Below are positions 11,531 to 18,677 of a DNA stretch of 30,012 bases, one piece after another. The DNA lies in the IMG/VR virus record IMGVR_UViG_3300047300_000222, positions 1 to 30,012 of that record. One strand, given 5' to 3'. Position 1 is the first letter of the stretch; the number at the start of each line of letters is the position of its first letter. The stretch comes from a virus. The notes under the pieces were generated by a model. The model did not search any database. It was not told the origin of the DNA and worked only from the letters and a program-made list of their open reading frames with translations. The position numbers and the translations under genes are program-made.

Positions 11531-12510
11531 AATAAACTCACATCAATGACTTCACCACGGAACTCCACCATGTTTTCATCAAACTTGTGGACTAATTCAG
11601 GCCATAACAATTGACCATTAAAAAAGGTCAGCACCGCAAAGCCTGACCTGTGATTGCTTGGATTTAACTCACCATAAGTGAACTGTGGGCCATCAGTTTC
11701 TGCAAGTGTTCCTGTATCAACACCATAACGATTGCCGTTGTAGTCAGAGAAAGGTGTAACCTTGAGTGAGTGCAAGTGTCCAGTAACGATAGACACACCA
11801 GCGTTAACAGTATTGTTATGTGTTGCGTGAATACCACCCTTGTATCGGTGCTTCACAATAACTTTCTCGGTTGGCCAACAAGCCCAACAGAAGTCCCAAT
11901 CTGGGATATGGTCTTCTAGCTTAAAGCCATGAACTTCTTTGAACTGCGGGGCATGGTTAGCCAACTTAGTAGCAAACCGAGAATCGTGATTACCAAATGT
12001 AAACACTAGCTTTACATTGTGTCGCTCTGCTTTTGCTGCTTCCTCAATCTCACCTAACATTGCCTGACAAGCCTTTAACTCCTGAATAACAGAAGTTTGG
12101 TATTCAGAGGAATCATGGCGAGATATAGACGCACCATCAAACGCATCACCATTACATATCACCGCTTTAGGTTTGAACTCTTGGATAGCCCATAAAAGCC
12201 CTTTAAAGGCTGTAGAACGTTGACCAGGTATGAAGTGAGCATCAGAGAACACCAGAACAACGCCATCCTCTATGCCAAGGTTTATCTGTTTTAAAGGAGA
12301 AAAGGATTTTGGTCTGTTAAGGTCATATTTAGCACCTCTATGGTCAGAAGCACCTAATTTGATCTTATAGTGTTCTTCAATCCACCTTCTACGTTGATAA
12401 ACTGCCCTGATTGCAATATCAAAATGTTCAGCAATTTTTGCCGCTGATTGGAGTTCACCCCACAGCTTGATAAATTCAACATCTGAACACGATTCGTTAT
12501 GAGCACCCAT
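11527..12510 (-). CDS. calcineurin-like metallophosphoesterase with N-terminal HTH
   Basis: 327 aa. Residues about 8-60 look like a helix-turn-helix (SAAKIAEHFDIAIRAVYQRR). From about residue 85 the metallophosphoesterase motifs follow in order: VFSDAHF (DxH), CNGDAFDG (GDxxDG), FGNHDSRF (GNHD), HATHNNT and TGHLHS (GHxH). Such enzymes bind two metals and cut phosphodiesters or phosphomonoesters. The phage role could be DNA or nucleotide processing and is not determinable here. The fused HTH suggests action on DNA. It overlaps the zincin-like gene by 14 bp and a tiny membrane gene by a TTGA junction. Confidence 0.88.
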   Translation of the reverse strand: MGAHNESCSDVEFIKLWGELQSAAKIAEHFDIAIRAVYQRRRWIEEHYKIKLGASDHRGAKYDLNRPKSFSPLKQINLGIEDGVVLVFSDAHFIPGQRSTAFKGLLWAIQEFKPKAVICNGDAFDGASISRHDSSEYQTSVIQELKACQAMLGEIEEAAKAERHNVKLVFTFGNHDSRFATKLANHAPQFKEVHGFKLEDHIPDWDFCWACWPTEKVIVKHRYKGGIHATHNNTVNAGVSIVTGHLHSLKVTPFSDYNGNRYGVDTGTLAETDGPQFTYGELNPSNHRSGFAVLTFFNGQLLWPELVHKFDENMVEFRGEVIDVSLF

Positions 12511-12871
12511 TTGAATCCTTAGTAAGCAAGTTTTCTAGCAGATTGACAATCCTGTGTTCTTGCATGGATACATCATCTTCAGAAGACTTTGCATCCTGAG
12601 CAACGATTAACAAATCATGCAAAAAGATGTGCAAACACTCATGCAAAGCAGTCTTATCTAGGCTCTCTGGTGTGATTTTCTCAGCACCAAAATCACCCAA
12701 TCGATAGGTAGCCAGTCTCGCAACATCGTTGAACTCAACAGAAGCCATTGCTTGTTTGGCAGGCTTCATGCCCTTCTCAATCCTCCAATCACCAAGTGAC
12801 AATACTTCTTGCCACTTTTTGATTGACTGAGCAAAGATTTCAACGTCTTTTGGGGTGGGTATGTTAGGCAT
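12497..12871 (-). CDS. zincin-like putative metallopeptidase, 124 aa
   Basis: The motif TALHECLHIFLHDLL contains HExxH, the zinc-binding and catalytic signature of metallopeptidases, followed by another histidine four residues later. A C-terminal helix (MQEHRIVNLLENLL) could supply a third ligand. Upstream it has WQEVLSLGDWRIEKGMKP and a strand region (ASVEFNDVARLATYRL), fitting a minimal zincin fold seen in phage proteins. The substrate is unknown; it may be a structural or host protein. It lies 34 bp from the endolysin gene. Confidence 0.75.
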   Translation of the reverse strand: MPNIPTPKDVEIFAQSIKKWQEVLSLGDWRIEKGMKPAKQAMASVEFNDVARLATYRLGDFGAEKITPESLDKTALHECLHIFLHDLLIVAQDAKSSEDDVSMQEHRIVNLLENLLTKDSNGCS

Positions 12872-12905
12872 TACAGCACCATAGTCAACAAATGTGACTG
12901 TTTTT

Positions 12906-13505
12906 TTAAGTTAATACCGCAAGTGCATGATTTATATGCTTTTCTCTGTCTGCCAAACCAATAAATCCACCATTGATCTTCTTGGTCATCATCTTGTAGT
13001 CACGAGAATCAGCATATTGGTTGAGCTTATGGGTGTTCCAAAACCAGCCCGCAGTTAAGGCAGCGTACATAGGTGTAGCTACAAGTTCAGGTTGCATCAC
13101 AAAATCCTCACCCAAGGCTTGTCCTGCGTGATAGTACCCTGCATGACCAGTTAGCTGAAAAAGTCCCCTGCCTCGGAAACGATACCCATCCCCAGAAGCC
13201 TCATCCCTGTTGCCCATACGATTAGCGTAAACAGAGTTGGCGATCTTCTTTGCGTCTTTCTCATATTGTTTGGCAAACTCTAAGGTAGGAAAACGTTTAG
13301 GCCAAACCTTCATCAAAGTTTCAGCCCTATATCGAAGGTTCTCCTCCAACATCTTAAAGTTGCCACTCTCATGCCCTGCCTGACCAATGAAGGCCGCTTG
13401 GCGAAAAGGCGTAGAGATGTCAAAACGCTCAAAGGTAACATTCAACGGCCCCTCCCAAACAGGGTCGATATGAAGTTGTATAAGTTGGTCTTTATTTACC
13501 GACAT
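12906..13505 (-). CDS. GH19 (chitinase-like) endolysin
   Basis: 199 aa, the usual size for a single-domain GH19 endolysin. The catalytic region is AAFIGQAGHESGNFKMLEEN, where the glutamate after His is the likely general acid, followed by NLRYRAETL and SVYANRMGNRDEASGDGYRF, then RGRGLFQLTGHAGY. The enzyme would cut the glycan backbone of peptidoglycan. No signal peptide or membrane helix is present, so release needs a holin. The start ATG 13505 overlaps the Rz gene end by 14 bp, placing it in a compact lysis cassette. Confidence 0.93.
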   Translation of the reverse strand: MSVNKDQLIQLHIDPVWEGPLNVTFERFDISTPFRQAAFIGQAGHESGNFKMLEENLRYRAETLMKVWPKRFPTLEFAKQYEKDAKKIANSVYANRMGNRDEASGDGYRFRGRGLFQLTGHAGYYHAGQALGEDFVMQPELVATPMYAALTAGWFWNTHKLNQYADSRDYKMMTKKINGGFIGLADREKHINHALAVLT

Positions 13506-13989
13506 TTAGTAAATCTCTCATCTGGTTGTACGAGTCCACACAAGCATTTAAAGCGGCAGTATTTTTATCCCCTTGGGCGACTATTTCTGCGATGGCTTCG
13601 ATGGTTGCTCTTTCTGCGTCAGAAGGTTCATTAGTCTGTCTGTCAGATTGACTGGTTGCTTCTGTATTTGGGCTGGTAGAGGCGGTATTTGTGGGGGTTG
13701 ATACGTTACTTGCGGGGCAGAGGCGCAACTTGCCAGCACGATTGGCAGCAGCAAGAGCAGTAGTCTTTTTGTTGATAGCATCGTTAGCCTCCTGAAGTTT
13801 GGCAGATTGTTGGTTAAGTTTCTCAGTCATGTTGCGCTCGATCTGGCGAGCTTCATCATTCTTTTTAGCAATGGCTATCTTCATGTCGTTATCACGTTCT
13901 AGCCATCCATAGTGATGTCCAACTCGGTATGTACCAAAGAGAGATACCAGAACACCAACAATTAACCAAGGCAAAGGTATAGGTAGCAT
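13492..13989 (-). CDS. Rz: Rz-like inner-membrane spanin
   Basis: 165 aa with one N-terminal membrane helix (PLPWLIVGVLVSLFGTYRVG), then a long charged coiled coil (residues about 35-90), a Ser/Thr/Asn-rich segment and a helical C-terminus (ERATIEAIAEIVAQG). This is the layout of i-spanins, which pair with the Rz1 lipoprotein to fuse inner and outer membranes in the last lysis step. The Rz1 gene is fully nested inside it in another frame. Start ATG 13989 overlaps the holin-like stop as TAATG. Confidence 0.88.
   Translation of the reverse strand: MLPIPLPWLIVGVLVSLFGTYRVGHHYGWLERDNDMKIAIAKKNDEARQIERNMTEKLNQQSAKLQEANDAINKKTTALAAANRAGKLRLCPASNVSTPTNTASTSPNTEATSQSDRQTNEPSDAERATIEAIAEIVAQGDKNTAALNACVDSYNQMRDLLNVGK
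13581..13781 (-). CDS. Rz1: Rz1-like outer-membrane spanin lipoprotein, nested in Rz
   Basis: 66 aa in the +1 frame of Rz, entirely inside it. ATG 13781 has AGGAGG with 6-nt spacing. The N-terminus MLSTKRLLLLLLPIVLASCA is a lipoprotein signal with lipobox LASC, so the mature protein starts at Cys19. The mature part is proline-rich (QVTYQPPQIPPLPAQIQ), the hallmark of Rz1 o-spanins. It would sit in the outer membrane inner leaflet and bind Rz. Full nesting is as in lambda, where Rz1 also lies inside Rz. Confidence 0.93.
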   Translation of the reverse strand: MLSTKRLLLLLLPIVLASCASAPQVTYQPPQIPPLPAQIQKQPVNLTDRLMNLLTQKEQPSKPSQK

Positions 13990-14531
13990 TATTCAGACTC
14001 CTGACGAGCAACAGCCAATTCGACACGATCATTGTCGTCTTCCAAGTGGTCTGGTGGGGTTGTTGGTGGTGGACCAGGTGTCCATGATTCATCTAGTTCT
14101 GGGTTCTTCCAAACAGGCATAGCACCAAATGGTTGGCTTGGCAGGCCATAAGCCGATTGTGGAGGTGCGTAGGAAGAACTTACTGGATAACCGCCTTGGA
14201 AGCCTTGTTGAGGTGCGCACATAGGTTGCATCGGAGGAGTAGGATTCATCCTCTCTACGAGCGATTTAGCCCCTTTGTTGATGGCAAACATCCCTATAAG
14301 TGTGCTGATACTGCCGACCAACAACAAAACAACGTCATTTAAGAGTTTGGTAAAAGCTTGGTCAATGGGCGCCATTGACTTAATTGGTTGTGTCACAAAT
14401 ATCACAGAGTAGAGCATGGCAAATACTGTTAAACCAAAAACAAGCATCACCACAACAACAGCAAACAGCCATCCGCAAACCTTGATTAGCTCAATAAGCT
14501 CTTCAGTGCTTTTAACCTCAGAAACTTTCAT
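13989..14531 (-). CDS. holin-like membrane protein with Pro-rich tail
   Basis: 180 aa. Two hydrophobic segments, residues about 18-48 (LFAVVVVMLVFGLTVFAMLY) and 63-86 (VVLLLVGSISTLIGMFAINK), are followed by a long proline- and glutamine-rich tail that ends acidic. The start at 14531 overlaps the lipoprotein stop as ATGA. Position directly before Rz/Rz1 and the endolysin suggests a holin or pinholin. The long tail is unusual for holins (commonly about 70-130 aa), so a virion or membrane-anchoring role cannot be excluded. Confidence 0.65.
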   Translation of the reverse strand: MKVSEVKSTEELIELIKVCGWLFAVVVVMLVFGLTVFAMLYSVIFVTQPIKSMAPIDQAFTKLLNDVVLLLVGSISTLIGMFAINKGAKSLVERMNPTPPMQPMCAPQQGFQGGYPVSSSYAPPQSAYGLPSQPFGAMPVWKNPELDESWTPGPPPTTPPDHLEDDNDRVELAVARQESE

Positions 14532-14740
14532 TTGGGGGCTTCCTGTGTTGGTTGAACATCACTTACTTTTTTCTCCAGAATGGGCGCTACCAAGTATTCT
14601 GGGCACATCTGTGTAAACAGGCATTTAGGTTTTTGGCATTGTTCAGCATGAAAGTTGTCAGGATTTTGGCAAAAGTACCTGTACCTGTCCTCTAGGCAAC
14701 CACCTAGAAGTAGTGCTGATAACAATAGTAAATATCTCAT
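14528..14740 (-). CDS. Cys-rich small lipoprotein, 70 aa
   Basis: The N-terminus MRYLLLLSALLLGGC is a lipoprotein signal with lipobox LGGC. The mature part is Cys-rich: EDRYRYFCQNPDNFHAEQCQ, then CLFTQMCPEYL. The (E)DRYRY-x-CQ(N/D)P-x-N...C-x-x-P-x-C...CP pattern recurs in many podovirus genomes next to lysis or internal virion genes, from memory. Five cysteines besides the lipobox suggest disulphides in the periplasm. Possible roles are superinfection exclusion or envelope handling. Both ends overlap neighbours as ATGA. Confidence 0.8.
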   Translation of the reverse strand: MRYLLLLSALLLGGCLEDRYRYFCQNPDNFHAEQCQKPKCLFTQMCPEYLVAPILEKKVSDVQPTQEAPK

Positions 14741-14913
14741 GCCATCACATCCACTTGGTTAACTTTTACCCAATGAGTCTTAATCTCATAGGCTTTCTTT
14801 TGTTGGTCGGCTTGGCGATTTAACTCCGCCAACCTTTGCATATTCTGTTGGTGGATCACCCTATGAGCCTCCCATAGCATCCTTGCATTCTGCGCATAAG
14901 TCGTGACTTTCAT
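14737..14913 (-). CDS. helical hypothetical protein, 58 aa
   Basis: Frame from ATG 14913 (ATGA overlap upstream) to TGA 14737-14739 (ATGA overlap with the lipoprotein start). It reads MKVTTYAQNARMLWEAHRVI, then QQNMQRLAELNRQADQQKKA, a single amphipathic, basic helix. The end (HWVKVNQVDVMA) is extended. No family recognised. Coupling at both ends supports translation. Confidence 0.7.
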   Translation of the reverse strand: MKVTTYAQNARMLWEAHRVIHQQNMQRLAELNRQADQQKKAYEIKTHWVKVNQVDVMA

Positions 14914-15059
14914 AATCCAACCATCCCCAGAAGTTTAGCTACTATCTTATTGGACAAATCATCAGGCAGGAAGCGGAGGAAGCCAACGACATACCAAGCA
15001 ACGCAAAAGCGCACGAAAACTTTGAGAAACAGGTCAAATTGCTTTTGGTACTCATTCAC
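14910..15059 (-). CDS. 49-aa membrane protein, GTG start
   Basis: The GTG at 15059 overlaps the upstream stop as GTGA, and the TGA at 14910-14912 overlaps the next ATG. It reads (M)NEYQKQFDLFLKVFVRFCVA, then WYVVGFLRFLPDDLSNKIVA. One hydrophobic, arginine-punctuated helix spans residues 9-30. Small membrane proteins with an FLKV..RF..A.Y...FLRFLP pattern occur next to internal virion genes in aquatic podoviruses, from memory. Function unknown. Confidence 0.7.
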   Translation of the reverse strand: MNEYQKQFDLFLKVFVRFCVAWYVVGFLRFLPDDLSNKIVAKLLGMVGL

Positions 15060-15556
15060 CGACCACACCGCTTGGTAGTTGCACAGAAATCCATCATTTC
15101 ATTTATGCCGATACCAACGAGAAGTAGAACGAACGCTACTCCTCCAATAATTAGTGCCATCTCCAACTGCTCTTGCTCGGCTTGTTTCTGTTTTTTTTCC
15201 ATAGCCTTGAGTGCAGCAATCTCCTTGGCATCATCCCTGTCCATCTCTGCCTGACGAGCCTTAATCTTGTTCCAGACATCAATCTTGCCAGTCTGCATGA
15301 AGAGCATCTTTAACTCTTCCTCAAAGGCTCTGGCTTGCTCTAGTGCCATCTCAATCTGTAGAGCAGCACCCATGTTTGAGCCTTTTTTCTCTCTCTTGGC
15401 TTCAAGCATGGCTTTAGTTGCTTGACTCTTAGCGTCAAACATCTTGCCAATCATTGGGGCAAGACCGCCTATATCATTGGCTACCTTACTAGCCTTTTTA
15501 ACCATGCTGATGGCTTTTTGTAGGCCATCTAACGCAGCGATTGGATCAATGATCAT
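15056..15556 (-). CDS. coiled-coil protein with C-terminal membrane helix
   Basis: 166 aa; ATG 15556 has GGGAGAAGAGAAA upstream and overlaps the preceding stop (ATGA). The N-terminus (MIIDPIAALDGLQKAISMVK) is amphipathic. A central coiled coil covers residues about 40-130 (FEEELKMLFMQTGKIDVWNK, then KAMEKKQKQAEQEQ). A hydrophobic helix near the end (LEMALIIGGVAFVLLLVGIG) is followed by a short basic tail. Similar proteins beginning with DPI-x-AL occur beside internal virion genes in T7-like and related podoviruses. A virion or membrane-channel role is inferred. Confidence 0.75.
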   Translation of the reverse strand: MIIDPIAALDGLQKAISMVKKASKVANDIGGLAPMIGKMFDAKSQATKAMLEAKREKKGSNMGAALQIEMALEQARAFEEELKMLFMQTGKIDVWNKIKARQAEMDRDDAKEIAALKAMEKKQKQAEQEQLEMALIIGGVAFVLLLVGIGINEMMDFCATTKRCGR

Positions 15557-15666
15557 TTTCTCTTCTCCCACTTAATGCACACAACCCTTCGGTTGTAAAC
15601 ATCACCAGTCCAAGTCCACTTAATACATCGGTACTCTATGGTTGCCGCCAAGAGAAAGGCGATCAC
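15553..15666 (-). CDS. 37-aa hypothetical protein, GTG start
   Basis: The GTG at 15666 overlaps the upstream stop (GTGA) and the stop at 15553-15555 overlaps the next start (ATGA). It reads (M)IAFLLAATIEYRCIKWTWTG, continuing DVYNRRVVCIKWEKRK. The IEYRCI.W.W.GDVYNRRVVC segment is one I recall from many aquatic phage genomes as a strongly conserved tiny protein. The short hydrophobic N-terminus may be a membrane anchor or signal. Two cysteines. Function unknown. Confidence 0.75.
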   Translation of the reverse strand: MIAFLLAATIEYRCIKWTWTGDVYNRRVVCIKWEKRK

Positions 15667-15755
15667 GGAAATGCCCAAACGATAACAATACTACAAAATA
15701 TCACAAAGATTGTGACAATGGCTGCCGCTACAGTAGCTAACAGCCAGTCTTTCAT
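15663..15755 (-). CDS. 30-aa membrane peptide
   Basis: Frame from ATG 15755, overlapping the upstream TAA (TAATG), to TGA 15663-15665. It reads MKDWLLATVAAAIVTIFVIF and ends CSIVIVWAFP, almost entirely one membrane helix. Coupling overlaps at both ends support it as a real gene. It joins four other tiny genes in a run (14737-15755), at least two of which encode membrane helices. Function unknown. Confidence 0.6.
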   Translation of the reverse strand: MKDWLLATVAAAIVTIFVIFCSIVIVWAFP

Positions 15756-17434
15756 TACTGTCCCATTCTTTCAGAAAGGTTGTACTGACCAACAGCGGCA
15801 GGAACTGCTACTCCGCCAATTGGAGCCGCTTGCTGAGAAAGCAAACCTCCCATGCGTTTTACCAAATCTGGGCGTTGACGCAACAACATATCAATTGCAG
15901 CTTGACCGCTTTGACTGTAAGCAGGAGGAACAGAAACAATCGCTGGAATGGCTACCTGTGGCTGTGACAACAACCCCAGTCCACCAACAGTAGATGCCGC
16001 AATACGACCCTCTAAGGTTGAGCGTGCTGTGTCTCCAAGAACTTGTACTGCCGCATCAGAGATTTCCTGACCTTTTGCACGACCTTTGGCAAATGATGTC
16101 TTTCGTCTTGTTTGGTCTTGTTGTCTAACAGCAGTAGAGAACTGTTTTGGTGTAAACACACCATTATCTGCACCAGAGTTAGCCGCTGCCACATTGATAA
16201 CAGACAAATCACTATAAGCACTGTCTATTCGACGCAACTTAGATGTCTGCTTGGGATTTTGGAAATACAGTTCTTTTTTAATAGCGCCAAGAACATCGGT
16301 TAAAGCCTCTCCAACTTCACGCTCTGAAGCGGTGGCACTATTTGCATAGTTACTTGCTTTTTTACGCAAATCAGACTCAATACCTTTGTATGTTTGCCCA
16401 TCAATCTTTTGTCCTGCAAACTTGCCAAACACAACATCATTCAATGTGTCTGTAATTTGTTTTCTCTGATCTGGTGACAGACTCTTAGCTTTGCTTAAAG
16501 CACCAAGAATGTTGCTTGTGGTTGCAAAATCTAAGTCAAACTCCATTTTGGACAACACATCGTCATACTTTTTAGACACTTCATCAGAAGCATAAGCAAT
16601 TGCATCACGACCAACAACATCAGCAGGCAATTTGTCGTCAACCTTTTGTAAAGCTTTATTGATTACGCCTTTATTGAAGTCAAACAAAACTCTCTGTCTA
16701 GCGTTTTCAATACTCGATCCAATCAAAGGTAAGTTTTGTGCAAACTCTTCAATAGTTTTAAATTGTCCACCAAGGGTTTGACCAGTAGTAGGTGTAATTC
16801 CAAGGTCACGCATTGTTTGCTCTGCCTTAGAAACCAATGGGTTCATTGCACGAGAAACACCCTTGACAAGCTTTTCTCCAATAGGAGCAGTAACCGCGCC
16901 TAAACCAACTTGCTCTACCTTTTGTTCAGCAAAGTTATCACCCTGAACAACAGGTTGCAAAGCCCCTCCAACAGCGCCAGCAGCAACAGTTTGTCCCAAC
17001 ATATTGACACCAGCACCACGAGCTAATTGAGCCGCACGAGTAGCAGGAACAATACTGGCAGGGTTTAGGATATTTCCACCCAAACGAGCCACATCAAAAC
17101 CAGACTCGCCAGCTTTTTCACGTTTTGCTTGATAGGCTTGCTCTTCAGATTGAACCATTTTATTGACACGTTGTGCTTCTTTATAAAGAAGTTCGCTCAA
17201 AGAATTAGGTTTTGTGCCGCCTAGACTAGCCGCATAACCCAAAGCGCGAGGAAGCATCTGTGCACCAGCGCTGATAGGGTCTTTTAAACCCATCAAAAAG
17301 CCCGAGGAAGGCGCGTTTGCATCTGGTTGAGGTGTTGGCTCCAACGAACTCTTGATTCGTGATAAAGCCTCATCCTGACTCAAGCCATCAGGCAACTCAT
17401 AAGAAACGCCTTTGTATTCGTAAATGGTAGCCAT
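15755..17434 (-). CDS. large internal/ejection-type virion protein, 559 aa
   Basis: The N-terminus (MATIYEYKGVSYELPDGLSQ, then EALSRIKSSL) is a short module common at the start of phage internal proteins. Residues about 40-200 contain Ala/Gly-rich possible membrane-active helices (MLGQTVAAGAVGGALQPVVQ). The middle is long and helical (residues 200-430), and the C-terminus is Gln/Ala-rich. No enzyme motif is seen. It is the third of three consecutive long, low-complexity genes downstream of the fibre, the position of ejection proteins in podoviruses. Role in DNA delivery across the envelope is inferred. Confidence 0.7.
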   Translation of the reverse strand: MATIYEYKGVSYELPDGLSQDEALSRIKSSLEPTPQPDANAPSSGFLMGLKDPISAGAQMLPRALGYAASLGGTKPNSLSELLYKEAQRVNKMVQSEEQAYQAKREKAGESGFDVARLGGNILNPASIVPATRAAQLARGAGVNMLGQTVAAGAVGGALQPVVQGDNFAEQKVEQVGLGAVTAPIGEKLVKGVSRAMNPLVSKAEQTMRDLGITPTTGQTLGGQFKTIEEFAQNLPLIGSSIENARQRVLFDFNKGVINKALQKVDDKLPADVVGRDAIAYASDEVSKKYDDVLSKMEFDLDFATTSNILGALSKAKSLSPDQRKQITDTLNDVVFGKFAGQKIDGQTYKGIESDLRKKASNYANSATASEREVGEALTDVLGAIKKELYFQNPKQTSKLRRIDSAYSDLSVINVAAANSGADNGVFTPKQFSTAVRQQDQTRRKTSFAKGRAKGQEISDAAVQVLGDTARSTLEGRIAASTVGGLGLLSQPQVAIPAIVSVPPAYSQSGQAAIDMLLRQRPDLVKRMGGLLSQQAAPIGGVAVPAAVGQYNLSERMGQ

Positions 17435-17435
17435 A

Positions 17436-18668
17436 TTACTTATCCTTCAACTTGATTGGATTTTGTGGTGAACCAAGAGGGGCATTCATTGGTGTTATTG
17501 GCAGTGCTTCACCTGGTTTGCCTGAGGCTTGCTTTTGTAAACGCTCAATGTTGTTTCTTGTCTTGCGTTCTGCACTTTCAAGAACTCGCAACATTGCTTT
17601 TGGCTCCATGCGAAGTTCACCAGCAACAACCTTTTGCAAGTATTTAAGCTCTTCATTAGAGTCATTACCACCAAACTGTTGCAGTCTAGGAATAACAATC
17701 TCACCAATGTTTGACATAAATACTTCAGTATTTTCAACCTTTTGAGGGCTACCAATACCTGTAAACTTAGCTACAAACTGTTTTTCAGGGCCATAAGCAC
17801 CTGCGTAAATGCCTTGGTTGACTAACTTAATGGCGTCATCAAAAGCAGTCTTTAGAGAGAACTGAGTTTCAATATTGGCTACATTTTGACCAATTAATTT
17901 TGAAGCCTCTTTAGCCGCAGTTCCTGTATCAAGGTTAATGCCGCCAATAGTGACATTGCCAGTGCCTTTGCCAACTCCCTCAATTTTCTTGGTTGCATAC
18001 TCAAGCATACGCTTTTGGAATGGTTCAGTGCCTGGTGTTAAACCTGCTTCTTCAAGAGTTTGACCAAAAGCAGAAAGTTTGTCTTTTGCTTCTTTTGGAA
18101 GTTGTTGTTCAAGTGCTTTAATTGCTCTACTTACTGTGTTTATTTCTGTATCTCTTTCTGGAGACACATCCATTTTATTAAGATTATCAAGAGCTTTATT
18201 TAGTTGTGCTATGCGATCAGAAATCAAAATCTCTTTAGGAATAGCCTGTTGTTTTTCACGAGTAGCCGCAGCCAATGATGCTTGACCCGCTGCCAAACGC
18301 TGTTGTGCTTGAGCAATTTCACTCTGAGCCTTACGAGCATAGTCAGCTAAAGCAAAAGCACCTTGTTGGTCGCCCATTTGAGCAAGGGTTTGCGCTCCTT
18401 TAATCAAAGACTCAGGGTTTGTTTGGTCAATCTGTCCAAGAATAGCCTTCCTAGCACTAATCATCTGTAGTTGTGGGTCTTGAACACCCATAGCGCCTGC
18501 AATAGCACCACCAAGTCCTTTAGCGCCCGCATAGGTCATTGCCGCACCACGAGCAGCAGGATTTAGGTTTGCCAGTGCAATACCCTCATTCATTGCACCA
18601 ACTCGTTGTTGCTCACCATACATCTCTGGGCTTAGACCGAAGAGGCTTCCAATCATACTTTCTGCCAT
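17436..18668 (-). CDS. internal/ejection-type virion protein, 410 aa
   Basis: ATG 18668 has AAGGAAATATC upstream. The N-terminus is MAESMIGSLFGLSPEMYGEQ, followed by an Ala/Gly stretch (GLGGAIAGAMGVQDPQLQ) and a long Gln-rich coiled coil (residues about 105-200, e.g. RKAQSEIAQAQQRLAAGQAS). The C-terminal half is mixed helix with KAMLRVLESAERKTRNNIER. The composition and the flanking genes indicate an internal virion protein. No catalytic motif is visible and I cannot match it to a specific T7 or P22 protein. Confidence 0.68.
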   Translation of the reverse strand: MAESMIGSLFGLSPEMYGEQQRVGAMNEGIALANLNPAARGAAMTYAGAKGLGGAIAGAMGVQDPQLQMISARKAILGQIDQTNPESLIKGAQTLAQMGDQQGAFALADYARKAQSEIAQAQQRLAAGQASLAAATREKQQAIPKEILISDRIAQLNKALDNLNKMDVSPERDTEINTVSRAIKALEQQLPKEAKDKLSAFGQTLEEAGLTPGTEPFQKRMLEYATKKIEGVGKGTGNVTIGGINLDTGTAAKEASKLIGQNVANIETQFSLKTAFDDAIKLVNQGIYAGAYGPEKQFVAKFTGIGSPQKVENTEVFMSNIGEIVIPRLQQFGGNDSNEELKYLQKVVAGELRMEPKAMLRVLESAERKTRNNIERLQKQASGKPGEALPITPMNAPLGSPQNPIKLKDK

Positions 18669-18677
18669 GATATTTCC

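Noticed and set aside
12872-12905. AGTCA/TGACT stem followed by a T-run on the plus strand
   Set aside because: It looks like a weak rightward terminator, but no rightward transcript is expected here and the stem has only 5 bp.
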